The notes under the pieces were generated by a model. That model searched no databases, was not told the DNA's origin, and saw nothing but the letters and a program-made list of their open reading frames with translations. The translations under genes and the position numbers were made by a program. From NCBI GenBank assembly GCA_902774155.1, contig CACYHF010000031.1, forward strand, positions 1-34,658: DNA of 34,658 bases, in the 5' to 3' direction. Origin of the DNA: an uncultured Bacteroidia bacterium (lineage in GTDB: Bacteria; Bacteroidota; Bacteroidia; Bacteroidales; UBA932). This document shows positions 1 through 8,262 of the stretch, in pieces; positions within the stretch are counted from its first letter, which is position 1; each line of letters starts with the position of its first letter.

Positions 1-10
1 CATAAAATGC

Positions 11-44
11 CATCGGGCACGATTCATGAAAATCGTACCCGATG
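11..44 (-). terminator. Hairpin after the DUF2795-like gene, probable terminator
   Basis: CATCGGG (11-17) pairs with CCCGATG (38-44). After one C/A mismatch, ACGATT (19-24) pairs with AATCGT (31-36), closing a 6-nt loop. It lies just downstream of the minus-strand gene ending at 79. On that strand it is followed by a weak T-rich stretch (GCATTTTATG), so termination is likely but not certain. Confidence 0.55.
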
Positions 45-78
45 CGCTTAAAATGCTTATATTCAGGTATTTAAGCCC

Positions 79-303
79 CTAATATTCCTCTTCGTTCCAC
101 ATAAAGTCTTCTTTTGTGGGATAGTCGGGCCAGATGTCTTCGATGGATTCGTAGATTTCGGAGTTGTCATCGTCCAGCTCTTCCAGGTTCTCGAGAACTT
201 CGTCGGGGGCGCAGGTACGGGTGGCGTAATCAATCAGTTCTTCCTTGGTTGCCGGCCACGGAGCATCGTCCAGGCTGCTGGCAAGTTCGAGTGTCCAAAA
301 CAT
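79..303 (-). CDS. DUF2795-like small acidic protein
   Basis: A 74-residue, strongly acidic protein. The N-terminal half (LELASSLDDAPWPATKEELIDYA) resembles the DUF2795 fold, a small domain common as a stand-alone protein in Bacteroidota, whose function is not established. The acidic C-terminal tail, with motif IWPDYPTKEDF followed by an N-E-E-E-Y end, also fits the Bacteroidota form of this family. No signal peptide or membrane segment is visible. The gene stands alone, divergent from folE, with its own TAnnTTTG promoter at 368-375, a leader of about 60 nt, and a hairpin after its stop. The family call rests on memory of related sequences; no biochemical role is proposed. Confidence 0.8.
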   Translation of the reverse strand: MFWTLELASSLDDAPWPATKEELIDYATRTCAPDEVLENLEELDDDNSEIYESIEDIWPDYPTKEDFMWNEEEY

Positions 304-367
304 AGTAATATCTTGTTTTATTGTTAATTAGCTATTATTTAGCGTGTCTTTTCCCTGTTTGGGGCTG

Positions 368-375
368 CAAAGATA
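368..375 (-). promoter_or_regulatory. -7 promoter element for the DUF2795-like gene
   Basis: On the minus strand this reads TATCTTTG, an exact match to the Bacteroidota -7 element TAnnTTTG. It is 64 nt before the ATG at 303 and back to back with the folE promoter. Confidence 0.7.
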
Positions 376-407
376 GACAAAAAAATGATATAATGGATTT
401 TTTTCGC

Positions 408-415
408 TATTTTTG
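408..415 (+). promoter_or_regulatory. -7 promoter element for folE
   Basis: TATTTTTG matches TAnnTTTG, 38 nt before the folE ATG at 454. It is divergent from the element at 368-375. Confidence 0.7.
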
Positions 416-453
416 CAGTCCAATTTTAGCAAGTTGCTACAAAGAACAGACCA

Positions 454-1044
454 ATGGCATACCGGAAAATAGAGGAATACGACGAAACCACCACCCAGGA
501 GATAGCCGGTCACATCCGCGCCATCCTGGACCTGCTGGGAGAAGACCCTTCGCGGGAAGGACTGCAGAAAACGCCGGAGCGCGTGGCCAAGGCTATGCAG
601 TTCCTGACACAAGGTTATTTCCAGAACGGGGAAACCATCGTCAAGAGCGCCCTGTTCCAGGAACCGTACAACCATATGGTCGTCGTCAAGGACATTGAAC
701 TGTTCTCCCTGTGCGAGCACCACATGCTCCCCTTTATCGGCAAGGCTCATGTGGCCTATATTCCCCAAGGGGAAATCACCGGCCTCAGCAAGGTGGCCCG
801 CGTGGTGGAAACCTTTGCCCGCCGCCTGCAGGTGCAGGAACGCCTCACCGAACAGATCCGTGACTGCATCCAGGAATCCCTGCATCCGCTGGGCGTAGCG
901 GTGGTGATTGAAGCCATGCACACCTGCATGTCCATGCGCGGTGTCCAGAAGACCAACGCCATCACCACCACATCGGCCTTCTCCGGCATTTTCCTCAAGA
1001 GCCAGAAGACCCGGAACGAATTCCTGAAGCTCATCGAGAAATAA
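454..1044 (+). CDS. folE: GTP cyclohydrolase I (FolE)
   Basis: Converts GTP to 7,8-dihydroneopterin triphosphate, the first step of folate synthesis, and also feeds the queuosine pathway, whose QueC is encoded at 25.2-25.9 kb. At 196 residues it has the family's usual size. The zinc ligands are visible: Cys87 in SLCEHH with nearby His89/His90, and Cys158 in MHTCMSMRG. The substrate-site segment [26 protein letters not shown] (about residues 107-132) is intact. The start at [11 protein letters not shown] fits family N-termini and lies 38 nt after a -7 element. It is the first plus-strand gene of the window; htpG follows after about 100 nt. Confidence 0.96.
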   Translation: MAYRKIEEYDETTTQEIAGHIRAILDLLGEDPSREGLQKTPERVAKAMQFLTQGYFQNGETIVKSALFQEPYNHMVVVKDIELFSLCEHHMLPFIGKAHVAYIPQGEITGLSKVARVVETFARRLQVQERLTEQIRDCIQESLHPLGVAVVIEAMHTCMSMRGVQKTNAITTTSAFSGIFLKSQKTRNEFLKLIEK

Positions 1045-1095
1045 TTCTGCCAATTTGTCAGCCAGACGCCATTGGCGCATATTTTGACTTTCTAT

Positions 1096-1117
1096 AGCCG
1101 GCCCGCAAGGGTCGGCT
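1096..1117 (+). terminator. GCAA-loop hairpin between folE and htpG
   Basis: A 9-bp stem (AGCCGGCCC with GGGTCGGCT, one G.T pair) closes a GCAA tetraloop and is followed by TTATTTGAT. It may terminate folE, but the T-run is poor. It could instead lie in the htpG leader, since it ends only 27 nt before the htpG ATG. Confidence 0.45.
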
Positions 1118-1144
1118 TATTTGATAGATTAAAGACACAATATT

Positions 1145-3130
1145 ATGGCAAACAAAGGACAGATTGGCGTAACTACCGAGAACATCTTCCCGGTAATCAA
1201 GCAATTTTTGTACAGTGACCACGAGATTTTCCTGCGGGAACTGGTGGCCAATGCAGTGGATGCGACCCAGAAAATCAAGGCCCTGGCAGCCTCCGGAGAC
1301 TATAAGGAGGAACTGGGAGACCTTAAAGTATGTCTGGAACTGGACGAGAAAGAGAAAACCCTCAAGGTCATCGATAACGGTATCGGCATGACGGAGGAAG
1401 AGGTGGATAAATATATCAACCAGATTGCCTTCTCCAGCGCAGGTGAGTTCCTGGAGAAGTATAAGGACCAGATTCAGAACATCATCGGCCACTTCGGACT
1501 GGGCTTTTACAGCGCTTTCATGGTGTCCAAGAAGGTGACCATCGAGACGCTGTCCTGGAAGGAAGGCGCCAAGGCTGTGAAATGGAGCTGCGACGGCTCG
1601 CCGGAATACACCCTGGAAGAGATTGAAAAGGCCGACAGAGGCACCGTCATCACCCTCTATCTGGACGACGATTCCAAGGAATACGCCGAAAAAGCCCGTA
1701 TCGAGGGCCTGCTCCAGAAGTACTGCAAGTTCATGCCCGTTCCCATCGTCTTCGGCAAGGAGCAGGAATGGAAGGACGGCAAGTACGTTGATACTGATAA
1801 AGATAAAATTATCAATTCGGTAGAGCCGCTGTGGACCAAGGCGCCCAGCGAGCTTAAGGACGAGGACTACCTCTCCTTCTACCGCACGCTTTACCCTATG
1901 AACGAAGAGCCCCTGTTCTGGATTCACCTGAACGTGGACTATCCGTTCAACCTCACCGGCATCCTGTACTTCCCCAAGCTCAAGGATCGCGTGGCCATCG
2001 AGCGCAACAAGATCTCCCTCTACTGCAACCAGATGTTCGTGACGGACCACGTGGACAACATCGTGCCCGACTTTATGACCCTGCTGCACGGCGTCATCGA
2101 CTCGCCGGACATTCCGCTGAACGTGAGCCGTTCCTACCTGCAGAGCGATGCCTCCGTGAAGAAGATCTCCACCTATATCACCAAGAAAGTGGCCGACAGG
2201 CTGGAAAGCATCTTCAAGGACCAGCGGGACCAGCTGGAAGCCAAGTGGGACAACCTGAAGCTCTTCATCGAGTACGGTATGCTCTCCGACGAAAAATTCT
2301 GCGAGCGGGCCCTGAAATTCGCCCTCCTGAAGAACACCGAAGGCAAGTACTTCAGCTTTGACGAGTACAAGACCGCCGTCTCCGAAGCCCAGACCGACAA
2401 AGACAAGAAGCTGGTGTACCTGTATGCCACCAACGTGGAAGACCAGTTCTCCTATATCCAGGCCGCCAAAGACAAGGGTTACGACGTGCTCCTGATGGAC
2501 TGCGAACTGGATTCCCATTACGTGAACCTGCTGGAACAGAAACTGGCCGACACCCGTTTTGCCCGCGTGGATTCCGACGCCGTGGAGAACCTCATCCCCA
2601 AGGAAGACAAGGTAAAGCTGGAAATGAAGGAAGACGAGCGCTACGACCTGGAAAACCTCTTCAAGGCTGTGCTGCCACAGGGCAACGACTACTTCGTGCA
2701 GGGAGACAACCTGGGCGAAAACGGCGCCCCCATCCTCATCACCCAGAACGAATTTATGCGCCGTTACCGCGAAATGAGCGCCCTGGGCGGCGGCATGAAC
2801 TTCTACGGCTCCATGCCCGAAAGCTACAACATCACCGTAAATATGGAGAACCCGCTGGTTGCTCAGATCTGGGCCGACAAACTCTCCAACGTGGCCCCGC
2901 AGGCCGAGCTTCCCGCCGAAGCCCCGTCCGACGCCTCAGACGAGGAGAAGACCAAGGCCCGCGAAGCGCGCGAGGCCGTACGGAAAGCGCATCGCGCCGA
3001 TGTGGAAGCCTTCGCCGACGGCAATGAGAAACTGCACCAGATCGTAGACCTGGCCCTCCTGGCCAACGGAATGCTCAAGGGCAAAGCCCTGGCCGATTTC
3101 ATCTCCAGAAGTTACAGTCTGCTGAAGTAG
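1145..3130 (+). CDS. htpG: Molecular chaperone HtpG (Hsp90 family)
   Basis: Cytosolic ATP-dependent dimeric chaperone of 661 residues, slightly longer than E. coli HtpG (624). The GHKL ATPase motifs are all present: ELVANAVDA (Asn/Asp of the N-box), DNGIGMT, and GHFGLGFYSAFMV (lid and glycine box). The middle domain (about 220-440) contains the NVSRSYLQ segment of Hsp90 proteins. The C-terminal dimerisation part carries an Ala/Glu/Lys-rich stretch (about 585-625). No TAnnTTTG element is visible in the 100 nt before the ATG, unlike most genes here, which would fit a different sigma factor or an atypical promoter. A strong bidirectional terminator follows. Confidence 0.97.
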   Translation: MANKGQIGVTTENIFPVIKQFLYSDHEIFLRELVANAVDATQKIKALAASGDYKEELGDLKVCLELDEKEKTLKVIDNGIGMTEEEVDKYINQIAFSSAGEFLEKYKDQIQNIIGHFGLGFYSAFMVSKKVTIETLSWKEGAKAVKWSCDGSPEYTLEEIEKADRGTVITLYLDDDSKEYAEKARIEGLLQKYCKFMPVPIVFGKEQEWKDGKYVDTDKDKIINSVEPLWTKAPSELKDEDYLSFYRTLYPMNEEPLFWIHLNVDYPFNLTGILYFPKLKDRVAIERNKISLYCNQMFVTDHVDNIVPDFMTLLHGVIDSPDIPLNVSRSYLQSDASVKKISTYITKKVADRLESIFKDQRDQLEAKWDNLKLFIEYGMLSDEKFCERALKFALLKNTEGKYFSFDEYKTAVSEAQTDKDKKLVYLYATNVEDQFSYIQAAKDKGYDVLLMDCELDSHYVNLLEQKLADTRFARVDSDAVENLIPKEDKVKLEMKEDERYDLENLFKAVLPQGNDYFVQGDNLGENGAPILITQNEFMRRYREMSALGGGMNFYGSMPESYNITVNMENPLVAQIWADKLSNVAPQAELPAEAPSDASDEEKTKAREAREAVRKAHRADVEAFADGNEKLHQIVDLALLANGMLKGKALADFISRSYSLLK

Positions 3131-3171
3131 AAAAAAAATGGCCTGCGAGATTTTCGCAGGCTATTTTTTTA
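3131..3171. terminator. Bidirectional terminator between htpG and the acyl-CoA ligase
   Basis: GCCTGCGA (3141-3148) pairs with TCGCAGGC (3154-3161) around a 5-nt loop. An A8 tract precedes the stem and a T7 tract follows it, so it can end transcription from both convergent genes. Confidence 0.9.
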
Positions 3172-4818
3172 TTTGTAAAGGAAGCGTCGGATGGACATCT
3201 TCGGGGTTTTCTCGAACGGCTTGTCCACCAACTCCACCTTGGCAATCTGGCTGTAGCCGGGAAGCTGGCGATTGGCGCCCAGCTTGATGTTTTCCGGGAT
3301 TTCGGCCTTGGCCTCTGCATCCAGCAGGGACTTGGCAATGGATTGTTCATCCAAGTATACCAGGGCAACCAGCTTACCGCCGCGCTCCACCACTACGGAC
3401 TCCATCACGAAGGGCTGGTTATTCACCACCACCTCAATCTCTTCGGGATAGATGTTCTGACCAGATGAGCTCAGGATCATATTCTTGGAACGGCCGCGGA
3501 TGAAGATATTGCCGTCGGCATCCATCACGCCCAGGTCTCCGGTGCGGAGCCAGCCGTCTTCCGTGAAAGCATTGGCCGTGGCTTCCGGGTTCTTGTAGTA
3601 GCCTATTGTGATGTTGTCTCCCTTGGCCTGGATTTCACCAACAATGTGCTGGGGATCCTCAGAATCGATGCGGATTTCCGTGATGTCCACGGGACGGCCG
3701 CAGGAACCGGGAACGTAGGTGCGCCAGGGGGAATAAGCCATGAGAGGACAGCCCTCTGTCATGCCGTAACCGACGGTGTAAGGGAACTTGATCTTCTTGA
3801 ACAGGCGCTCGCACTCAGGGTTCAGGGCAGCGCCGCCCATGATGTATTCCGTTACCTTTCCGCCGAAGGCCTCGTGAAGACCTTCCTTCACTTTCTTGAA
3901 GATGACGTTGTTGAGACCCGGAATCTTGGACAGTATCTTGATAATTGGCTTGTCCATGGTGGGCTTGAGCTTGCTCTTGTAAATTTTTTCCATCACCAGC
4001 GGAACGGTGACAAGGAGGTATGGTTTGACATCGGCAAATGCCTTGAGGAGGGTTGCCGGAGTGGGGGCCTTTGCCATCCAGTAAATAGAGGTACCGTTGA
4101 CCAGCGGATAGATGAACTCGATCACCAGGCCGTACATGTGGGCCATGGGAAGCATGGATACCATCTTGTCGCCGGCGGGCATATAGCGCTGGTCGAAGTC
4201 TACGTTGGCGCTGAAGTTGCGGTACGTGAGCATCACGCCCTTAGGATCTCCGGTGGAACCGGAAGTATAGTTGATGGTGCTAAGGTCGTCCCAGTTGTCC
4301 GTAGGATACTTTACGTCGTCGGGGCCGAAGCCTTTGGGATACTTGGCAGCAAAAAGATCGTCCAGATGATCTACGGCGTCCTGAATCTTGGGATTGCGGC
4401 AGAACAGGATATTCCAGTTATCCACATCAAAGGCCACCTGGAGAGCCGGCATCTTTTCCGCGTCCATCTTGGCCCAACGGGCTGCGTTGGTGAACAGGGC
4501 GATGCTGTCGGAATGATTGACCAGGCCCATCACACTCTCGGGGGTGAAATCGGCAAGAATGGGGACGATAACGGTTTCATAGGTGTTCACGGCCAGATAG
4601 GCAAAACCCCATTTGGCGCCGTTATTGGCGCAGAGGGCAATTTTATCTCCCTTCTTGAAGCCGGCTTTCTCAAACACGATGTGGAAACGGGCGATGTCCG
4701 TGGCCATTTGGGCATAGGTGAGGGAATCGCCGCCGATGGTATTGAGGGCGGGCTTGTTCCAGTATTTGCGCGTAGCCTCTTGCAGGCTTTGCAGATAGTG
4801 CGGATAATTCTTTACCAT
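3169..4818 (-). CDS. Long-chain fatty acid-CoA ligase (AMP-binding enzyme)
   Basis: A 549-residue ANL-superfamily adenylating enzyme, predicted to activate a fatty acid as acyl-AMP and pass it to CoA. Core motifs are intact: the P-loop NYTSGSTGDPKG (about 189-200), GYGMTEGCP (about 379-387), GWLRTGDLG, and RGRSKNMILSSSGQNIYPEEIE. The C-terminal lysine region is FEKTPKMSIRR. Overall arrangement and length fit long-chain acyl-CoA synthetases of the FadD/AMP-forming type rather than acetyl-CoA synthetase. It stands alone, divergent from nhaC and convergent with htpG, with a TAnnTTTG element 26 nt before its ATG. The precise acyl substrate cannot be read from sequence. Confidence 0.9.
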   Translation of the reverse strand: MVKNYPHYLQSLQEATRKYWNKPALNTIGGDSLTYAQMATDIARFHIVFEKAGFKKGDKIALCANNGAKWGFAYLAVNTYETVIVPILADFTPESVMGLVNHSDSIALFTNAARWAKMDAEKMPALQVAFDVDNWNILFCRNPKIQDAVDHLDDLFAAKYPKGFGPDDVKYPTDNWDDLSTINYTSGSTGDPKGVMLTYRNFSANVDFDQRYMPAGDKMVSMLPMAHMYGLVIEFIYPLVNGTSIYWMAKAPTPATLLKAFADVKPYLLVTVPLVMEKIYKSKLKPTMDKPIIKILSKIPGLNNVIFKKVKEGLHEAFGGKVTEYIMGGAALNPECERLFKKIKFPYTVGYGMTEGCPLMAYSPWRTYVPGSCGRPVDITEIRIDSEDPQHIVGEIQAKGDNITIGYYKNPEATANAFTEDGWLRTGDLGVMDADGNIFIRGRSKNMILSSSGQNIYPEEIEVVVNNQPFVMESVVVERGGKLVALVYLDEQSIAKSLLDAEAKAEIPENIKLGANRQLPGYSQIAKVELVDKPFEKTPKMSIRRFLYK

Positions 4819-4844
4819 ACTTATATGTTTAACAGTAGAACTTA

Positions 4845-4852
4845 CAAATTTA
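4845..4852 (-). promoter_or_regulatory. -7 promoter element for the acyl-CoA ligase
   Basis: Minus-strand TAAATTTG matches TAnnTTTG, 26 nt before the ATG at 4818. Confidence 0.65.
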
Positions 4853-4873
4853 GCAATTTTTCTGGAAATACCT

Positions 4874-4881
4874 TATCTTTG
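4874..4881 (+). promoter_or_regulatory. -7 promoter element for nhaC, five bases before ATG
   Basis: TATCTTTG is followed by TCCTT and then the ATG at 4887. Transcription starting 5-7 nt after this element would begin at or next to the start codon, so a leaderless mRNA is predicted. Confidence 0.7.
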
Positions 4882-4886
4882 TCCTT

Positions 4887-6335
4887 ATGAATACGAACTT
4901 GAAAAGGACACTGCTGGCCCTGGTCCCGCTGGGCGTGCTCATCCTGCTGCTGGCCTTGGATATCTCCATCTTCGGGGCCGATTCCATCCTGGGAGCCTCC
5001 CAGGTGGCCCTGCTCACCAGCGCCGGCGTGTGCATATGCCTGTCCACGTGGCTGTACAAGATTCCCTGGAAACAGTTTGAAGCGGCGATATCGGCCCATA
5101 TCGGCGACGTCACCACCGCCATCCTCATCCTCTTTTTCATCGGCGCCATTTCCGGCACCTGGACCATGAGCGGTGTGGTTCCGGCCTTCATCTATTACGG
5201 CATCCGGATCATCAGTCCCAAGGTGTTCCTGCTCACCGCCTGCGCCCTCTGCGCCGTGGTCTCCCTGATGACAGGTTCTTCCTGGACCACCATCGCCACC
5301 GTAGGGGTTGCACTGCTGGGCATCGGCCGGGCCGAAGGCTTCTCCGACGCCATGACGGCCGGCGCCATCATCTCCGGGGCCTATTTCGGCGACAAGATCT
5401 CTCCCCTGTCCGACACCACCGTGCTGGCCTCGTCCATCAACCGGGTGGGCCTTTTCGAGCACATCCATTATATGTATTACACCACCATCCCTTCCTTTGT
5501 GCTGACGCTCCTGGTTTTTATGGTGCTGGGACTCACGCACGGCGGAATGGAATCCAGTCAGATGGAGGTGTATACGTCCACCCTGGCAGCCCGGTTCCAC
5601 ATCACGCCCTGGCTGCTGCTGGTTCCGCTGATTACGGGAATCCTCATCTGGAAACGCCTGCCCGCCCTGGTGGTCCTGGCCCTTTCTGCGCTTGTAGCCG
5701 CCATTGCCGCCCTGGTTTTCCAGGCCGATATCGTCCGGGAAATCGGCTCGGCCGTCACCACCGGTTCCCCGGCAAGGATCTGCTTCGCGGGCGTGGTGGA
5801 GATGATATACAATTCCGTCTCGCTGGAAACGGGTGTCCCTGACGTTAACAAACTGGTAGCCACCAGAGGGATGCTGGGTATGCTGAACACGGTATACCTG
5901 ATCATCTGCGCGATGTGCTTTGGCGCCGCTATGCAGGCCAGCGGCATGATTGCCGATCTTTCACGCGTACTCCAGCCGCTCACCCGTACGCGGGCCGGCC
6001 TGGTGGGTTCCACCGTGGCCACCGGAACTTTGCTGAACGGCATCGTCTCCGACCAGTACCTGGCCATCATCCTCACCTCCAACATCTACCGCGACAGTTT
6101 CGAGAAAGAAGGCTATGAGGCACGGCTCCTGAGCCGCAGCGTGGAGGATTCCGCCACGGTCACCTCTCCCCTGGTCCCCTGGTCCAGCTGCGGTATGACC
6201 CAGGCCACCATCCTGTCCGTCCCCACATTGGTATACGCACCTTTCTGCTTCTTCTGCATCCTTTCGCCCCTGATGTCCTTCCTGATGGGACTCATCGGCT
6301 GGAAAATCCATCAAAAATCCGTCAAAAATTCGTAG
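4887..6335 (+). CDS. nhaC: NhaC family Na+/H+ antiporter
   Basis: A 482-residue inner-membrane protein made almost entirely of hydrophobic helices (11-12 segments). NhaC-type antiporters exchange Na+ for H+ and help with pH and sodium balance. Family signatures are visible: GSSWTTIATVGVALLGIG (about 130-147), GAYFGDKISPLSDTTVLASSIN (about 164-185), and late in the protein NGIVSDQYLAII and DSATVTSPLVPWSSCGMTQA. Length is normal. The start is fixed by the promoter element five bases upstream. Agmatine deiminase follows 13 nt after the stop; the -7 element of that gene overlaps the nhaC stop codon, so it has its own promoter even though read-through is possible. Confidence 0.93.
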   Translation: MNTNLKRTLLALVPLGVLILLLALDISIFGADSILGASQVALLTSAGVCICLSTWLYKIPWKQFEAAISAHIGDVTTAILILFFIGAISGTWTMSGVVPAFIYYGIRIISPKVFLLTACALCAVVSLMTGSSWTTIATVGVALLGIGRAEGFSDAMTAGAIISGAYFGDKISPLSDTTVLASSINRVGLFEHIHYMYYTTIPSFVLTLLVFMVLGLTHGGMESSQMEVYTSTLAARFHITPWLLLVPLITGILIWKRLPALVVLALSALVAAIAALVFQADIVREIGSAVTTGSPARICFAGVVEMIYNSVSLETGVPDVNKLVATRGMLGMLNTVYLIICAMCFGAAMQASGMIADLSRVLQPLTRTRAGLVGSTVATGTLLNGIVSDQYLAIILTSNIYRDSFEKEGYEARLLSRSVEDSATVTSPLVPWSSCGMTQATILSVPTLVYAPFCFFCILSPLMSFLMGLIGWKIHQKSVKNS

Positions 6336-6340
6336 ATTTG
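6333..6340 (+). promoter_or_regulatory. -7 promoter element for agmatine deiminase, eight bases before ATG
   Basis: TAGATTTG matches TAnnTTTG. Its first three bases are the TAG stop codon of nhaC. Eight bases separate it from the ATG at 6349, again predicting a leaderless or near-leaderless message. Confidence 0.6.
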
Positions 6341-6348
6341 CCTTTGCT

Positions 6349-7368
6349 ATGAGATTACCTGCCGAATGGGAAAAACAGGGTTTTGTGCAGCTCACCTGGC
6401 CGCACAAGGATTCCTTGTGGTACGAAGTGGAAAAAGTACAAGCCTGCTATACGGAAATTGCCCGCACCATCCTGCGGTATGAACCGCTGGTCATCGTAGG
6501 CCGCGATATCGCCGAAATCCAGGCCGATCTGGCCCGCAACGGCCTTACGGACCAGGCCGGGATCCGCTTTTACGAAGCGCCCATCAACGACACCTGGGCC
6601 CGAGACCACGGCGCCATCTCCGTCTACGGAGACCAGGGAGAAAAGTGCATCCTGGATTTCGTCTTCAACGGCTGGGGACTCAAATTCGCGGCCGATCTGG
6701 ATAACCAGATCACCCGGGCTATGGTCCGCGCGGGCGCTTTCGCCCCCGATGTCCGCTATCAGGATATGCGTCCCTTCGTGCTGGAAGGCGGCAGCATTGA
6801 TACGGACGGGGCCGGCACCCTCCTGACCACCAGCGAATGCCTGGGCTCTCTGAACCGCAACGAATACCTTACGCGCCAGGAAATCGAGGAGAAACTGAAG
6901 CATGCATTCGGCCTGCAGCGCATCCTGTGGCTGGACCACGGCGGCATCGCCGGCGACGACACCGACAGTCACGTGGACATCCTGGCCCGCTTCTGCGGCC
7001 CCGACACCATCGCCTATACCAGCTGCGACGATGAAGCCGATGAAAATTATGTGGCGCTGAAAGCTATGGAAGAACAGCTGAGAACCTTCCGCACGCTGGA
7101 CGGCAAGCCTTATCGGCTCATTCCCCTGCCCCTGCCGGACGCCCTGTACCTGGACGATTACCGCCTGCCCGGCTCCTATGCCAATTTCCTGATTGTGAAT
7201 GGCGCCGTGCTGATGCCGGGCGCCTGCAGCCCCAAGGACGAAGTGGCGGCCGCCCAGCTAAAGCTAGCTTTCCCCGACCGGGACGTGGTGGTTATCGACT
7301 GCCGTCCCCTCCTCTCCGGCCACGGCGGGCTGCACTGCATCACTATGCAGTATCCCCTGGGCTGGTAG
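6349..7368 (+). CDS. aguA: Agmatine deiminase (AguA)
   Basis: Hydrolyses agmatine to N-carbamoylputrescine and ammonia. The 339-residue protein has the pentein-fold guanidine-modifying enzyme signatures: NDTWARDHGA (about 80-89), FNGWG, FVLEGGSIDTDG, DDTDSHVDI with the catalytic His, and the C-terminal GHGGLHCITMQYP with the catalytic Cys. The next enzyme of the pathway, N-carbamoylputrescine amidase, is encoded about 0.9 kb away on the opposite strand (8262-9149), which supports a complete agmatine-to-putrescine route. The last 105 nt overlap, in antisense, the end of the minus-strand esterase gene. Confidence 0.95.
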   Translation: MRLPAEWEKQGFVQLTWPHKDSLWYEVEKVQACYTEIARTILRYEPLVIVGRDIAEIQADLARNGLTDQAGIRFYEAPINDTWARDHGAISVYGDQGEKCILDFVFNGWGLKFAADLDNQITRAMVRAGAFAPDVRYQDMRPFVLEGGSIDTDGAGTLLTTSECLGSLNRNEYLTRQEIEEKLKHAFGLQRILWLDHGGIAGDDTDSHVDILARFCGPDTIAYTSCDDEADENYVALKAMEEQLRTFRTLDGKPYRLIPLPLPDALYLDDYRLPGSYANFLIVNGAVLMPGACSPKDEVAAAQLKLAFPDRDVVVIDCRPLLSGHGGLHCITMQYPLGW

Positions 7369-8262
7369 GTCCTCTTCCATACATTCGGCAAAGAAGGAGG
7401 CCATCCGGTCCCTGATTTCATAATAGTGCGGTGTGAGCTGGCCTTGCTTGTCAATTTGCAGCCGGTGCTCCTTCTCCGGATACGTATGGAGCTCACTGCG
7501 GATTCCCAGGGCTGTGGCCCGTTCCGTTACCTTAGCGGTACCGTAGCAATTCCCCACGAAGAACATATTCATAGGATATCCCTTCCGATAAGGTACCACC
7601 GGGTCCTTCTTAGATTGGAAGGACAAGATGGGGACCCGCGCGTTATCCAGGATGTCCAAACTGTGGACATAGCCCCAACAGTTGGCTACAGCCCGGATCC
7701 GGTAGGGAGTATCCTCCTGATTAGGCCGATAAGCCACGCTGAGGGCCGTGGCCGCCCCGGCGCTGGTTCCGGCCAGAAAAACACGCTCCGGGTCTATCCG
7801 GAGATCCTTCCGAGTCAGCAGGTAAGCCAGAGCCTGTTCCAGATCTTCCACCGCCGCCTGTTCGGCCGCAGCATAAGAGTTCTTGTTCGGGTGAAAACCC
7901 ATCCGATAATCCAGGGATACCGCCACATAACCCAGCGAGGCAAAATACTGGCACCAGGCCGCGTGAGCCGTCTCTTCCTTATATCCCATCAGGAAGGCCC
8001 CCCCGTGCAGCATCACCAGCAAAGGACGGCTTTCGGAGGAATCGGCCACCGGCGTATAAATATCGGCCTGCAGTTTCAGCGGCTTGGGCGTTTGCATTTC
8101 CAACAGGAGTCTCTTCACTTCCTGCGGCGCACCCTGCGGAGCACGGGACCAGTACCCGTCGGCCGTGGCATATACCACATCCCGCTCCACCGCCACCTCA
8201 TACGAAGGGCTGGTATAGAGGGCCGATACGCTCAGAAACAGGGCTAAAAGCAGCGCTTTCAT
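7264..8262 (-). CDS. Secreted alpha/beta-hydrolase, probable carboxylesterase
   Basis: A 332-residue protein with an N-terminal signal peptide (MKALLLALFLSVSALYTSPS), so probably periplasmic or exported. The alpha/beta-hydrolase parts are clear: oxyanion motif LHGGAF (85-90), nucleophile elbow GTSAG with Ser167, acid Asp220 in SKKDPVVP, and His266 in EKEHRLQ. It resembles acetylesterase/carboxylesterase proteins of Bacteroidota; the substrate is unknown. ATG at 8262 is preferred over the TTG one codon earlier because it overlaps the TGA of the upstream amidase gene by one base, suggesting coupled translation. The last 34 residues lie antisense to the end of aguA and fall beyond the recognisable fold. 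Confidence 0.88.
   Translation of the reverse strand: MKALLLALFLSVSALYTSPSYEVAVERDVVYATADGYWSRAPQGAPQEVKRLLLEMQTPKPLKLQADIYTPVADSSESRPLLVMLHGGAFLMGYKEETAHAAWCQYFASLGYVAVSLDYRMGFHPNKNSYAAAEQAAVEDLEQALAYLLTRKDLRIDPERVFLAGTSAGAATALSVAYRPNQEDTPYRIRAVANCWGYVHSLDILDNARVPILSFQSKKDPVVPYRKGYPMNMFFVGNCYGTAKVTERATALGIRSELHTYPEKEHRLQIDKQGQLTPHYYEIRDRMASFFAECMEEDLPAQGILHSDAVQPAVAGEEGTAVDNHHVPVGES

Noticed and set aside
1058-2518. 486-codon minus-strand reading frame opposite htpG
   Set aside because: Antisense shadow of htpG with no family similarity.
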